Positions 9,022-17,688 of a stretch of 64,000 nt of DNA are shown here, piece by piece (the stretch's first letter is position 1; each line of letters begins with the position of its first letter). Origin of the DNA: Blastococcus sp. PRF04-17 (lineage in GTDB: Bacteria > Actinomycetota > Actinomycetes > Mycobacteriales > Geodermatophilaceae); the NCBI RefSeq assembly GCF_023016265.1, contig NZ_CP095412.1, forward strand, positions 3,472,001-3,536,000. Reading direction: 5' to 3'. Under the pieces are notes generated by a model, which ran no database searches, was not told where the DNA came from, and saw only the letters and a list, made by a program, of their open reading frames with translations. The position numbers and the translations under genes were made by a program.

Positions 9022-10038
9022 TCAGCGGAGCGCGCGCACCAGGGGGTCCCAGCGGTCCAGCGGCGCCGGGTAGGAGGCGTAGACGCTGAACCGGTCGACC
9101 AGTCCCCCGTAGCGGGCCCGCACCTGCGCGGCGAGCTCCTCGGGCTCCGCCACGACGGCGAACGTGGCCAGCACCTCGTCGGCGACCAGGTCGCGCATCG
9201 CCGTCCACTTGTCGGGCCGGCGGCCGACCGACAGGGCGTGCAGCTCGTCGGCGAGGGACTCCCAGCCGTGCAGCTCGAGCACCGGCCGGTAGGCCGGGGT
9301 GCTGCCGTAGAAGGCGATCGTCGCCTTCACCGCCGAGGCCGCCTCGGCGCGTTCCGCGTCGGTGCGGCCGGACACGACCAGTCCCGGCAGCGTGACGGCG
9401 ACCTGGTCGAGCGACCGTCCGGCGGCGGCCAGGCCCTCCTCCAGTGCCGGGAGCGTCCGCTCGCGCAGGTACCGCTCGGTGGTGAAGCCGTGCACGAGCA
9501 GCCCGTCGCCGACCTCGCCGGCCAACCGGGTCATGGCCGGCCCCACGGCGGCCAGGTACACCGGCGGAGGGCCCCACTCGTGGGCGTCGGGCGCGAACAT
9601 CGGCGTCATCAGCGTGTGCCGGTAGTGCTCGCTCTGGAAACGCAGCGGCGTGCCGTCCTGCCAGGACGCCCAGATCGCCCGCAGCGCGCCCACGAACTCC
9701 CGCATGCGGGCGACGGGGGCGCTCCACGGCATGGAGAACCGGCGCTCCACGTGGGCCTTGACCTGGGTGCCGAGGCCCAGGACGAAGCGGCCCCGTGAGT
9801 ACCGCTGCAGGTCGTAGGCGGTCGTCGCGAGGGTCATGGGCGAGCGGGCGAAGGCCACGGCGATCGCGGTGCCGATCTGCAGCCGGTCGGTGGCCTGCGC
9901 GGCCATGAGCAGCGGCAGGAAGGGGTCGTGGTCGACCTCCGACGCCCACACGCCGGTGTAGCCCCGTGCCTCCAGGTCCCGGGCGGTGGCGGGGATGTCG
10001 TCGATCCCGGTCGAGAGGAGCGCGGCGTCGAGGAGCAC
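9022..10038 (-). CDS. LLM-class F420-dependent oxidoreductase (TIGR03617-like)
   Basis: The product has the luciferase-like TIM barrel: LLDAALLSTGIDDIPATARDLEARGYTG, then LQIGTAIAVAFARSP, GRFVLGLGTQVKAHVERRF, PVYLAAVGPAMTRLAGEVGDGLLVHG and ALEEGLAAAGR. It reads best as a TIGR03617-type enzyme using F420 (family knowledge). GTG at 10038 gives the usual M-L-L-D start and has GGGCAGGG just upstream; GTG at 10047 is the alternative. It is divergent from the acyl-CoA operon at 10145, sharing a 100-bp promoter region, which suggests a shared pathway. Substrate unknown. Confidence 0.85.
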   Translation of the reverse strand: MLLDAALLSTGIDDIPATARDLEARGYTGVWASEVDHDPFLPLLMAAQATDRLQIGTAIAVAFARSPMTLATTAYDLQRYSRGRFVLGLGTQVKAHVERRFSMPWSAPVARMREFVGALRAIWASWQDGTPLRFQSEHYRHTLMTPMFAPDAHEWGPPPVYLAAVGPAMTRLAGEVGDGLLVHGFTTERYLRERTLPALEEGLAAAGRSLDQVAVTLPGLVVSGRTDAERAEAASAVKATIAFYGSTPAYRPVLELHGWESLADELHALSVGRRPDKWTAMRDLVADEVLATFAVVAEPEELAAQVRARYGGLVDRFSVYASYPAPLDRWDPLVRALR

Positions 10039-10092
10039 GCCCGGCACCCTGCCCGACGGGGGCCGGTGCTGGCCAGGCGGAGTGCCTCGACC

Positions 10093-10131
10093 TAGGTTCA
10101 CTCCCGGAACCCGGCAGCGTCGCCGGTTCCG
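10093..10131 (+). promoter_or_regulatory. Possible promoter and inverted repeat before the AtuA operon
   Basis: TAGGTT (10093-10098) fits an actinobacterial -10 box (TANNNT). Just downstream CGGAACC (10105-10111) and GGTTCCG (10125-10131) form a 7-bp inverted repeat, which could be a repressor site or 5' hairpin. GGAGG at 10135-10139 precedes the GTG start. Confidence 0.35.
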
Positions 10132-10144
10132 AGCGGAGGTGGGC

Positions 10145-10936
10145 GTGGCGGACCGGGCAGCGGTGCTCGCCGATCTGGCCGCGGAGGGCGACGCGCTCGA
10201 CGCCGTCGTCGCGCATCTGGAGGACACCGCCTGGCGAACGCCGACACCGGCGGAGGGCTGGACCGTCGCCGACTCGATCTCGCACCTGGAGTGGACCGAC
10301 CGGCAGACGCTGCGGGCCCTCACCGATCCCGACGGTTTCGCCGCGGCCGTGGCCGCGTTCGCGGACCGGGTGGACACGATCGTGGACGACGAGGCCAGGG
10401 CGGGCGCGGCCACCGAGCCGGCGGGACTGCTGCACCGATGGCGGACCGGCCGGACCGCGGTGTCCGAGGCCCTCGCCGCGGTCAGGGACGACGAGCGCAT
10501 CCCCTGGTTCGGCCCGCCGATGAAGGCGTCGTCCATGGCGACGGCGCGGCTGATGGAGACGTGGGCGCACGGCATCGACGTCACCGACGCGCTCGGACTG
10601 CCGCCCACGGCGTCCGACCGGCTGCGGCACGTGGCCCACCTCGGCGTCCGCACGCGGGACTTCGCCTTCCTGCAGCGCGGGCAGACGCCGCCGGCCGAGC
10701 CGTTCCGGGTCGAGCTGACGTCCCCCGGCGGCGACGTCTGGTCCTGGGGCCCGGAGGACGCCGCCCAGCGGGTCACCGGCCCGGCGCTGGACTTCTGCCT
10801 GCGGGTGACCCGGCGTCGCCACCGTGCCGACCTCGCGCTGGCGGCCACCGGCGCCGAGGCCGACCGGTGGCTGGACCTCGCGCAGGCGTTCGCCGGGCCA
10901 CCCGGCGCCGAGCGCGAGCCGCGGGAGGGTGCGTGA
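10145..10936 (+). CDS. TIGR03084-family (maleylpyruvate isomerase/DinB-fold) putative metal-binding protein
   Basis: The 263-residue product starts VADRAAVLADLAAEGDALDAVVAHL. Candidate metal-binding His residues of the DinB/MDMPI fold are in DSISHLEWTD and ETWAHGIDVTDALGL. GWTVADSISHLEWTD and FGPPMKASSMATARLMETW mark the TIGR03084 family as I know it. GTG at 10145 has GGAGG five bases upstream. It is the first gene of a five-gene operon and overlaps the next start (GTGA). Reaction unknown; related folds act as thiol-dependent isomerases or transferases, which would fit acyl-CoA metabolism. Confidence 0.8.
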   Translation: MADRAAVLADLAAEGDALDAVVAHLEDTAWRTPTPAEGWTVADSISHLEWTDRQTLRALTDPDGFAAAVAAFADRVDTIVDDEARAGAATEPAGLLHRWRTGRTAVSEALAAVRDDERIPWFGPPMKASSMATARLMETWAHGIDVTDALGLPPTASDRLRHVAHLGVRTRDFAFLQRGQTPPAEPFRVELTSPGGDVWSWGPEDAAQRVTGPALDFCLRVTRRRHRADLALAATGAEADRWLDLAQAFAGPPGAEREPREGA

Positions 10937-12632
10937 GCGAGCCGCTGCGGATCGGCAATGCCTCCGGCTTCTACGGCGACCGGCGCGCGGCGGTGCGGGA
11001 GATGCTCGAGGGCGGGCCGCTCGACGTCCTCACCGGGGACTACCTCGCCGAGCTGACCCTGCTGATCCTGGGCCGCGACCGGATGAAGGACCCGTCCCGC
11101 GGCTACGCCCGCACCTTCCTGGCCCAGATGGAGGAGTGTCTCGGGCTGGCCGTCGACCGCGGCGTGCGGACCGTGGTCAACGCGGGCGGGCTGAACCCGG
11201 CCGGGCTGGCGACGGCGCTGCGCGAGCAGGCCGACCGGCTCGGCATCTCCGCCGCCGTCGCGTCGGTCGAGGGGGACGACCTGCTGCCGCGGGCCGAGGA
11301 ACTGGGCCTGGGCCGGCCGCTCACCGCGAACGCCTACCTCGGCGCGTTCGGCATCGCCGAGTGCCTGCGGGCCGGCGCCGACGTCGTCGTCACCGGCCGG
11401 GTCACCGACGCCTCCCTGGTCGTCGGCCCGGGCATCGCCCGCTTCGGCTGGACCCGGGCGGACCTCGACGCGCTGGCCGGCGCGGTGGTCGCCGGCCACG
11501 TCCTCGAGTGCGGCGCCCAGGCGACGGGCGGCAACCTGTCCAGCTTCGACGAGTACCCCCTCGAGCAGCTGCTGCACCCCGGCTTCCCCGTGGCGGAGCT
11601 GGCGGCCGACGGCTCCGCCGTGATCACCAAGCATCCCGGCTCCGGAGGCGTGGTCGACCTCGACACGGTCACCGCGCAGCTCCTCTACGAGGTGGGTGGT
11701 CCGCGCTACGCCGGCCCGGACGTGGTGGCCCGCTTCGACACGATCGAGCTCGCCGGCGACGGCCCCGACCGGGTGCGCATCTCCGGCGTCCGGGGCGAAC
11801 CGCCGCCGCCGGAGGTCAAGGTGTGCCTCAACTCCCTCGGCGGGCACCGCAACGAGGTCACCTTCGTGCTGACCGGCGACCGGATCGACGCGAAGGCCGC
11901 CTTCGTGCGCGCCCAGTTCGAGGCCGCGCTGCCGGCCCGCCCACAGGAGCTCGTCTGGTCCACCCTCGGCGCCGAGGACCCGGACGCCGACACGGAGGCA
12001 TCGGCCAGCGTGCTGCTGCGCTGCCAGGCGCTCGACCCATCACCGGACGTCGTCGGCCGCGCGTTCAGTGGCGCCGCCGTCGAGCTCGCGCTGGCGAGCT
12101 ACCCCGGCTTCCACCTCACCGCGCCGCCCGGCAGCGGCTCCCCGTTCGGGGTCTACACCGCGGCCTTCGTGCCGCAGGACGCCGTCCCGCACGTCGCCGT
12201 CCTGCCGGACGGGACGCGCGTCGACGTCCCCTCGCCCGCGGTCACCTCCCCCTCGAGCCCGTCCCAGGGGCCGAAACCGCGGTTTCGGCCCCTGGCGGAC
12301 CGACGCGGCGGGCGCCGCTGGGGGCGGTGGCCCGGGCGCGCAGCGGCGACAAGGGTGGGACGGCGAACATCGGGCTGTGGGCGCGCACCGACGCCGGCGG
12401 CGCGTGGCTGGCCGACGTCCTGACGCCCGACGAGGTCCGCGCCCTGCTGCCCGAGGCGGCCGACCTGCCGGTCACCGTCCACCCGCTGCCGAACCTGCGG
12501 GCGGTGAACGTGGTGATCGACGGGCTGCTCGGCCGCGGCGTCGCGGCCAGCACGCGGTTCGACCCGCAGGCCAAGGCGCTCGGCGAGTGGCTGCGCGGCC
12601 GCGTCCTCGACATCCCGGAGGCCCTCCTGTGA
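10933..12632 (+). CDS. AtuA-family (DUF1446) acyclic terpene utilisation protein, frameshifted in the linker
   Basis: The large N-terminal DUF1446 domain runs from PLRIGNASGFYGDRRAAVREML through NAGGLNPAGLATALREQAD, TGRVTDASLVVGPGIARFGW and ECGAQATGGNLSSFDEYPLEQL to about base 12240. The C-terminal AtuA ferredoxin-like domain is APLGAVARARSGDKGGTANIGLWAR to the end. They lie in different frames. One added C in the C5 run at 12248-12252 joins them into one protein of about 566 residues. The linker then reads through a 32-bp perfect palindrome (repeat R3). AtuA is needed for growth on citronellol/geraniol in Pseudomonas, though its reaction is unclear. Start and stop overlap both neighbours. 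Confidence 0.85.
12264..12295. repeat. Palindromic repeat family R3, inside AtuA coding region
   Basis: A perfect 32-bp palindrome centred on AAACCGCGGTTT, flanked by GGGGCCG/CGGCCCC arms. It encodes part of the inter-domain linker of the AtuA protein. Related palindromes lie at 17397-17456. Confidence 0.85.
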
Positions 12633-14241
12633 CCGCGTTCCGCACCGCGCTGGACACCGCGTCCGAGCAGTTCGCCGCCAACCGCGCCGCGATGCTCGAC
12701 GCGCTGGCGGCGCTGGACGCCGAGCACGCCAAGGCGCTGGCCGGCGGCGGCGAGAAGCCGGTCGCGCGGCACCGCGAGCGCGGCAAGCTGGCGCCGCGGG
12801 AGCGCATCGAGCTGCTGCTGGACCCCGACAGCGCCTTCCTCGAGCTCTCGCCGCTGGCCGCCTGGGGCAGCGACTTCGCCGTCGGCGCCAGCGTCGTCAC
12901 CGGCGTCGGCGTCGTCGAGGACGTCGAGTGCGTGGTCATCGCCAACGACCCGACGGTCCGCGGCGGCGCGAGCAACCCCTGGACGCTGAAGAAGTCGCTG
13001 CGCGCGCTGCAGATCGCCCGCGAGAACCGGCTGCCGGTGATCCAGCTGGTCGAGTCCGGCGGCGCCGACCTGCCCACGCAGAAGGAGATCTTCGTCCCGG
13101 GCGGGCAGCTGTTCCGCGACCTGACCCGGCTCTCGGCCGAGGGCATCCCGACGATCGCGCTGGTCTTCGGCAACTCCACCGCCGGCGGCGCGTACGTGCC
13201 CGGCATGAGCGACCACGTGGTGATGGTCGACGGCGGCGCGAAGGTGTTCCTGGGCGGTCCGCCGCTGGTGCGCATGGCCACCGGCGAGATCGCCGACGAG
13301 GAGGAGCTCGGCGGCGCCGCGATGCACGGGCGGGTCAGCGGGCTGGCCGACTCCGTCGCGCGGGACGAGGTCGACGCGCTGCGCATCGGACGGCGCATCG
13401 TCGCCCGGCTCAACTGGCGCAAGCGGGGGCCGCGGCCAGGGCCGGTCGCGCCGCCGCGGTACGACGAGGAGGAGCTGCTCGGCGTCGTCGGCACCGACCT
13501 GTCCCGGCCGTTCGACCCGCGCGAGGTCCTCGCCCGGATCGTCGACGACTCCGACTTCGACGAGGTCAAACCGCGGTACGGCGCCAGCCTGGTCACCGCC
13601 TGGGCGCGCATCCACGGCCAGCCCGTCGGCATCCTGGCCAACGCGCAGGGCGTGCTGTTCAGCCAGGAGGCGCAGAAGGCCACCCAGTTCATCCAGCTGG
13701 CCAACCAGACCGACACCCCGTTGGTCTTCCTGCACAACACGACCGGCTACATGGTCGGTCGGGAGTACGAGCAGGGCGGGATCATCAAGCACGGCGCGAT
13801 GATGATCAACGCCGTCTCCAACAGCCGGGTGCCGCACCTGTCGGTGCTGCTCGGCGCCTCGTACGGCGCCGGCCACTACGGCATGTGCGGCCGGGCGTAC
13901 GACCCCCGCTTCTTGTTCGCCTGGCCCTCGGCGAAGTCGGCCGTCATGGGGCCGGCGCAGCTGGCCGGCGTGCTCTCGATCGTCTCCCGGGCCGCCGCCG
14001 AGGCCCGGGGAGGCCGTTCGACGAGGAGGGCGACGCCGCCATGCGCGCGGCCGTCGAGGCGCAGATCGAGGCGGAGTCGCTGCCGCAGTTCCTCTCCGGT
14101 CGGGTCTACGACGACGGCGTCATCGACCCGCGGGACACCCGCACGGTGCTGGGTCTGTGTCTCTCGGCCGCGGCCACCCGTGAGATCGAAGGCGTCGGCT
14201 CGGGGTCCGGGACCCCGGGCTTCGGCGTCTTCCGGATGTGA
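12629..14241 (+). CDS. Acyl-CoA carboxylase beta (carboxyltransferase) subunit, frameshifted near 3' end
   Basis: It transfers carboxyl from biotin to an acyl-CoA. Typical motifs are RHRERGKLAPRERIELLLDPDS, DPTVRGGASNPWTLKK, LVESGGADLPTQ, NSTAGGAYVPGMSD, FLGGPPLVRMATGE and LGASYGAGHYGMCGRAYDPRF. The pattern resembles methylcrotonyl-/geranyl-CoA carboxylases (MccB/AtuC) more than propionyl-CoA enzymes. The frame shifts after AAAEARG; one added G in the 14007-14010 run gives RGRPFDEEGDAAM and the normal end TPGFGVFRM. GTG at 12629 overlaps the AtuA stop. The substrate is inferred from context as 3-methylcrotonyl-, geranyl- or a similar beta-methyl-enoyl-CoA. Confidence 0.9.
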
Positions 14242-14249
14242 GGCCTTCC

Positions 14250-16217
14250 GTGATCACCCGAGTCCTGGTGGCCAACCGCGGCGAGATCGCCCGGCGGGTC
14301 TTCCGCACCTGCCGCGACCTCGGCATCGGCACCGTCGCGGTCTACTCCGACGCGGACGCCGACAGCCCGCACCGCCGCGAGGCCGACCGCGCCGTCCGGC
14401 TGCCCGGAGCGGCGCCGGCCGACACGTATCTGCGCGCCGACCTGCTGATCGAGGCCGCCCGCACCTCGGGCGCCGATGCGATCCACCCCGGCTACGGCTT
14501 CCTGTCCGAGAACGCCGAGTTCGCGCAGGCGGTGCTCGACGCCGGCCTCAGCTGGATCGGACCGCCGCCGGCCGCGATCGCCGCGATGGGATCGAAGGTC
14601 GAGGCCAAGCACCTGATGGCCGACGCCGGCGTCCCCGTGCTGCCCGAGCTGGACCCCTCCGCCGTCACCGAGCGGGACCTCCCGGTCCTGGTGAAGGCGT
14701 CGGCCGGCGGTGGCGGGCGCGGCATGCGGATCGTGCGCACGCTCGCCGCCCTGCATGGGGAGATCGCCGCGGCGCGGGCCGAGGCGCAGTCGGCGTTCGG
14801 CGACCCGACCGTGTTCTGCGAGCCTTATGTGGAGGCCGGCCGGCATCTCGAGGTGCAGGTGCTCGCCGACGCCCACGGCACCGTCTGGTCCCTCGGCGAG
14901 CGCGAGTGCTCGCTGCAGCGCCGGCACCAGAAGGTGGTCGAGGAGACGCCGTCCCCGATGGTGGACGACGCCCTGCGCGCCGAGCTGTCCGCCGCCGCGG
15001 TGGCTGCGGCCAAGGCGATCGACTACGTCGGCGCCGGCACGGTCGAGTTCCTCGCCCAGAACGACGGCAGTTTCTGGTTCCTCGAGACCAACACCCGGCT
15101 GCAGGTGGAGCACCCCGTCACCGAGTGCGTCACCGGGCTGGACCTCGTCGCCGAACAGCTGCGCATCGCGGCGGGGGAGCGACTCGCCGCGGAGCCGCCC
15201 GCCGCCAGGGGCGCCGCGATCGAGGTGCGCCTCTACGCAGAGGACCCGGCGCAGGGCTGGCGGCCGGCGGCCGGGGTCGTGCGGAGGTTCGCCGTCCCCG
15301 GGGTGCGGGCGGAGTTCGAGGTCCCCGACCGGCCGGGCATCCGGCTGGACGCCGGTGTCGTCGACGGAACACCGGTCGGGACGGCGTACGACCCGATGCT
15401 GGCCAAGGTGATCGCCTGGGCGCCGACGCGGGTCGAGGCGGCCGCCCGCCTCGCCGCCGTGCTCGCCGGCGCCCGGGTGCACGGCCCGCCGACCAACCGC
15501 GACCTGCTCGTCCGCGGCCTGCGGCACCCCGAGTTCCTCGCCGGCCGCACCGACACCGCGTTCTTCGACCGGATCGGGCTCGACGTCCTCGCCGCACCCC
15601 TCGCCGGCCCCGCGGAGGTGCACCTCGCCGCGCTGGCCGCGGCGCTCGCGGGTGCCGCCGCCCGCAGGCAGGCGGCGCGCGTGCAGGGCGGCCTGCCGAG
15701 CGGGTGGCGGAACGTCCCGTCACAGCCGCAGCGCGCCGCGTTCGAGGTGGCCGGCGAGACGCTCGAGGTCGGCTACCGGCACACCGGCGACGGCCTGGTA
15801 GTGGAGGGACGCGACGACGTCACGCTGGTCTCCGCCTCGCCTGCGGAGGTCGTGCTCGAGGTCGCCGGAGTCGAGCACCGCCTCCGCGCTTTCGGTACAG
15901 AAAGCGGGGAGGTGGTGGACGTCGACGGCGACGGCTGGGCCACCACCCTGCGGGTCCTGCCCCGGTTCCCCGATGCGGCGACGACCGTGGCCGAGGGCTC
16001 ACTCGTCGCACCCATGCCGGGCACGGTCACCGCCGTGCACGTGGCGGCCGGCGAGCCGGTCGCTGCCGGGCAGCCGCTGCTCGTGCTCGAGGCGATGAAG
16101 ATGCAGCACCCCGTTGTGGCGCCGGCTGCCGGCGTGCTCCGCTCCCTGGACGTCGTCGCGGGAGCGCAGGTGGAGGCCGGCGCCGTGCTGGCCGTGATCG
16201 AGGCGGGAGAACGGTGA
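14250..16217 (+). CDS. Acyl-CoA carboxylase alpha subunit (biotin carboxylase + BCCP)
   Basis: The product opens ITRVLVANRGEIARRVFRTCRDLG. The biotin carboxylase domain has HPGYGFLSENAEFA, the ATP-grasp loop KASAGGGGRGMRIV, RECSLQRRHQKVVEE and FLETNTRLQVEHPVTE. A middle linker follows, then a C-terminal biotin carrier domain with the biotinylated Lys in EAMKMQHPV. I choose GTG at 14250, since it gives the standard VITRVLVANRG start and has GAGG about 8 bases upstream; GTG at 14238, overlapping the beta stop, is the alternative. With the beta subunit it makes an ATP- and bicarbonate-dependent acyl-CoA carboxylase. Confidence 0.93.
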   Translation: MITRVLVANRGEIARRVFRTCRDLGIGTVAVYSDADADSPHRREADRAVRLPGAAPADTYLRADLLIEAARTSGADAIHPGYGFLSENAEFAQAVLDAGLSWIGPPPAAIAAMGSKVEAKHLMADAGVPVLPELDPSAVTERDLPVLVKASAGGGGRGMRIVRTLAALHGEIAAARAEAQSAFGDPTVFCEPYVEAGRHLEVQVLADAHGTVWSLGERECSLQRRHQKVVEETPSPMVDDALRAELSAAAVAAAKAIDYVGAGTVEFLAQNDGSFWFLETNTRLQVEHPVTECVTGLDLVAEQLRIAAGERLAAEPPAARGAAIEVRLYAEDPAQGWRPAAGVVRRFAVPGVRAEFEVPDRPGIRLDAGVVDGTPVGTAYDPMLAKVIAWAPTRVEAAARLAAVLAGARVHGPPTNRDLLVRGLRHPEFLAGRTDTAFFDRIGLDVLAAPLAGPAEVHLAALAAALAGAAARRQAARVQGGLPSGWRNVPSQPQRAAFEVAGETLEVGYRHTGDGLVVEGRDDVTLVSASPAEVVLEVAGVEHRLRAFGTESGEVVDVDGDGWATTLRVLPRFPDAATTVAEGSLVAPMPGTVTAVHVAAGEPVAAGQPLLVLEAMKMQHPVVAPAAGVLRSLDVVAGAQVEAGAVLAVIEAGER

Positions 16218-17389
16218 GTCTGGACTTCGACGAGGGTGACGAGCTGCGGGCCCTGCGCTCGGCGGTGGCCGAGCTCGGATCCCGCTACGGGCAGTCCTAC
16301 TTCCTCGAGCAGGCCCGCAGCGGCGGCACCACCAGCGCACTGTGGGCCGAGGCCGGGAAGGCCGGGTTCATCGGCGTCAACCTGCCCGAGGAGTACGGCG
16401 GCGGGGGCGGCGGCATGGTCGAGCTGTCGCTGGTGTGCGAGGAGCTCGGCGCGGCCGGCTGCGGGCTGCTCATGATGGTGGTGTCGCCGGCGATCTGCGG
16501 CACGGTCATCGCCCGGTTCGGCACGGCGGAGCAGAAGCAGCGCTGGCTGCCCGGCCTGGCCGACGGCTCGACGATCATGGCGTTCGCGATCACCGAGCCC
16601 GACGCCGGGTCGAACTCGCACGAGATCAGCACGACCGCCCGCCGGGACGGCGACGAGTGGGTGCTCACGGGGCGCAAGACCTGGATCAGCGGGGTGGACC
16701 TCGCCGACGCCGTCCTCGTGGTGGGCAAGCTGGCCGACGGGCGGGCGGGGACAGGCAGGGGCACGCTGCGCCCGGCGCTGTTCGTCGTCCCCACCGATGC
16801 GCCGGGCCTCGCCGCCCAGCCGATCCCGATGGAGCTGGTCAGCCCCGAGCGGCAGTTCCAGGTCTTCCTGGACGACGTCCGGCTGCCCGCCGATGCCCTC
16901 GTCGGGCACCCCGATCAGGGCATCGCCCAGCTGTTCGCAGGGCTCAATCCCGAGCGGGTCATGGCCGCGGCGTTCTCCCTGGGGGTCGCCCGCCTGGCGA
17001 TGACGAAGGCCACCGACTACGCCCGGCAGCGGCAGGTGTGGGGCACGCCGATCGGCGCACACCAAGGCCTGGCGCACCCGCTGGCGGCCTGCCAGATCGA
17101 GATCGAGCTTGCCCGGCTGATGACCCAGAAGGCCGCCTGGCTGATCGACCGGGGCCGCGACGCCGAGGCGGGGCTGGCCGCCAACAGCGCCAAGTACGCC
17201 GCCGCCGAGGCCGCCGCCCGAACCGTCGACCAGGCGGTGCAGACCCACGGCGGCGCCGGACTCGCCCAGGAGTACGGCGTCGGGGCGTTGCTCGTCTCGT
17301 CCCGGCTGAGCCGGATCGCCCCGGTCAGCCGCGAGATGATCCTCAGCTTCGTCGCCCAGCACGACCTGCGGCTGCCCCGCTCGTACTGA
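16214..17389 (+). CDS. Acyl-CoA dehydrogenase of the AtuA/carboxylase operon
   Basis: The 391-residue FAD enzyme has GFIGVNLPEEYGGGGGGMVEL, AFAITEPDAGSNSHEISTTA, GRKTWISGVDLADAVLVVGK and QTHGGAGLAQEYGVG. It would oxidise the acyl-CoA before carboxylation, like AtuD/LiuA. The segment that normally carries the catalytic Glu (IYEGT) reads RIAPVSREMILSF, so the base must be supplied elsewhere, as known for isovaleryl-CoA and long-chain dehydrogenases. GTG overlaps the alpha-subunit stop (GTGA). It is the last gene of the operon; two R3 palindromes follow 8 bases after the stop. Confidence 0.9.
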   Translation: MSLDFDEGDELRALRSAVAELGSRYGQSYFLEQARSGGTTSALWAEAGKAGFIGVNLPEEYGGGGGGMVELSLVCEELGAAGCGLLMMVVSPAICGTVIARFGTAEQKQRWLPGLADGSTIMAFAITEPDAGSNSHEISTTARRDGDEWVLTGRKTWISGVDLADAVLVVGKLADGRAGTGRGTLRPALFVVPTDAPGLAAQPIPMELVSPERQFQVFLDDVRLPADALVGHPDQGIAQLFAGLNPERVMAAAFSLGVARLAMTKATDYARQRQVWGTPIGAHQGLAHPLAACQIEIELARLMTQKAAWLIDRGRDAEAGLAANSAKYAAAEAAARTVDQAVQTHGGAGLAQEYGVGALLVSSRLSRIAPVSREMILSFVAQHDLRLPRSY

Positions 17390-17396
17390 CCCCCGT

Positions 17397-17456
17397 GGCC
17401 GGAACCGCGGTTCCGGCCCCCTCCGACAGGAGCCGGAACCGCGGTTTCGGCTCCTG
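17397..17456. repeat. Two tandem palindromes of repeat family R3 after the AtuA operon
   Basis: 17397-17418 is a perfect 22-bp palindrome with core GAACCGCGGTTC. 17427-17456 is a 30-bp palindrome with one mismatch and core GAACCGCGGTTT. They share the AACCGCGGTT core with the copy in atuA. They could act as a terminator for the operon. Confidence 0.85.
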
Positions 17457-17480
17457 TGACGGGAGGACGACGATGTCGGG

Positions 17481-17647
17481 CTAGGCGCCCGGGGTGTCGG
17501 CGCCGCCCTGGGTGTCGGCGCCGCCCTGGGTGTCGGCGCCCTCGGCCGGCTGCTCGGGGTGCGGCGTCCGGCCGCCCTCGCCGGTCCCCGGCTGCTCGGC
17601 GCCCTCGGCGGCTCGGCGGTGTGCGGGTTGTTCTCGGGCTCGGTCAT
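17481..17647 (-). CDS. Small acidic repeat-containing hypothetical protein, frameshifted
   Basis: The reading starts MTEPENNPHTAEPP. As given, it shifts into an Arg/Pro-rich frame. One added G after CCGCCG gives EGAEQPGTGEGGRTPHPEQP, then GADTQG repeated (GADTQG, GADTQG, GADTPGA) and a TAG at 17481, about 55 residues. The repaired frame resembles the other short acidic proteins in this window, which is why I prefer it. Disordered; function unknown. Confidence 0.5.
17494..17545 (-). repeat. Short tandem repeat, 18-bp unit
   Basis: GTGTCGGCGCCGCCCTGG occurs twice, followed by a partial third unit. On the minus strand it encodes GADTQG hexapeptides in the small acidic gene. Confidence 0.8.
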
Positions 17648-17688
17648 GTCGGGCCCTGTGCCCGGCCGGTCGGCGCGGAAACGCCGGC

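Noticed and set aside
12068-17389. One open frame of 1773 codons spanning AtuA to the acyl-CoA dehydrogenase.
   Set aside because: It is parts of carboxylase beta and the dehydrogenase in the same phase, joined by out-of-frame sequence of the alpha subunit. The separate genes have normal starts, stops and motifs.
17481-17647. Reading the repeat-bearing small gene as an Arg/Pro-rich basic protein.
   Set aside because: That frame has no nearby natural stop and arises after a one-base shift. The repaired frame gives an acidic protein like its neighbours with a proper stop.
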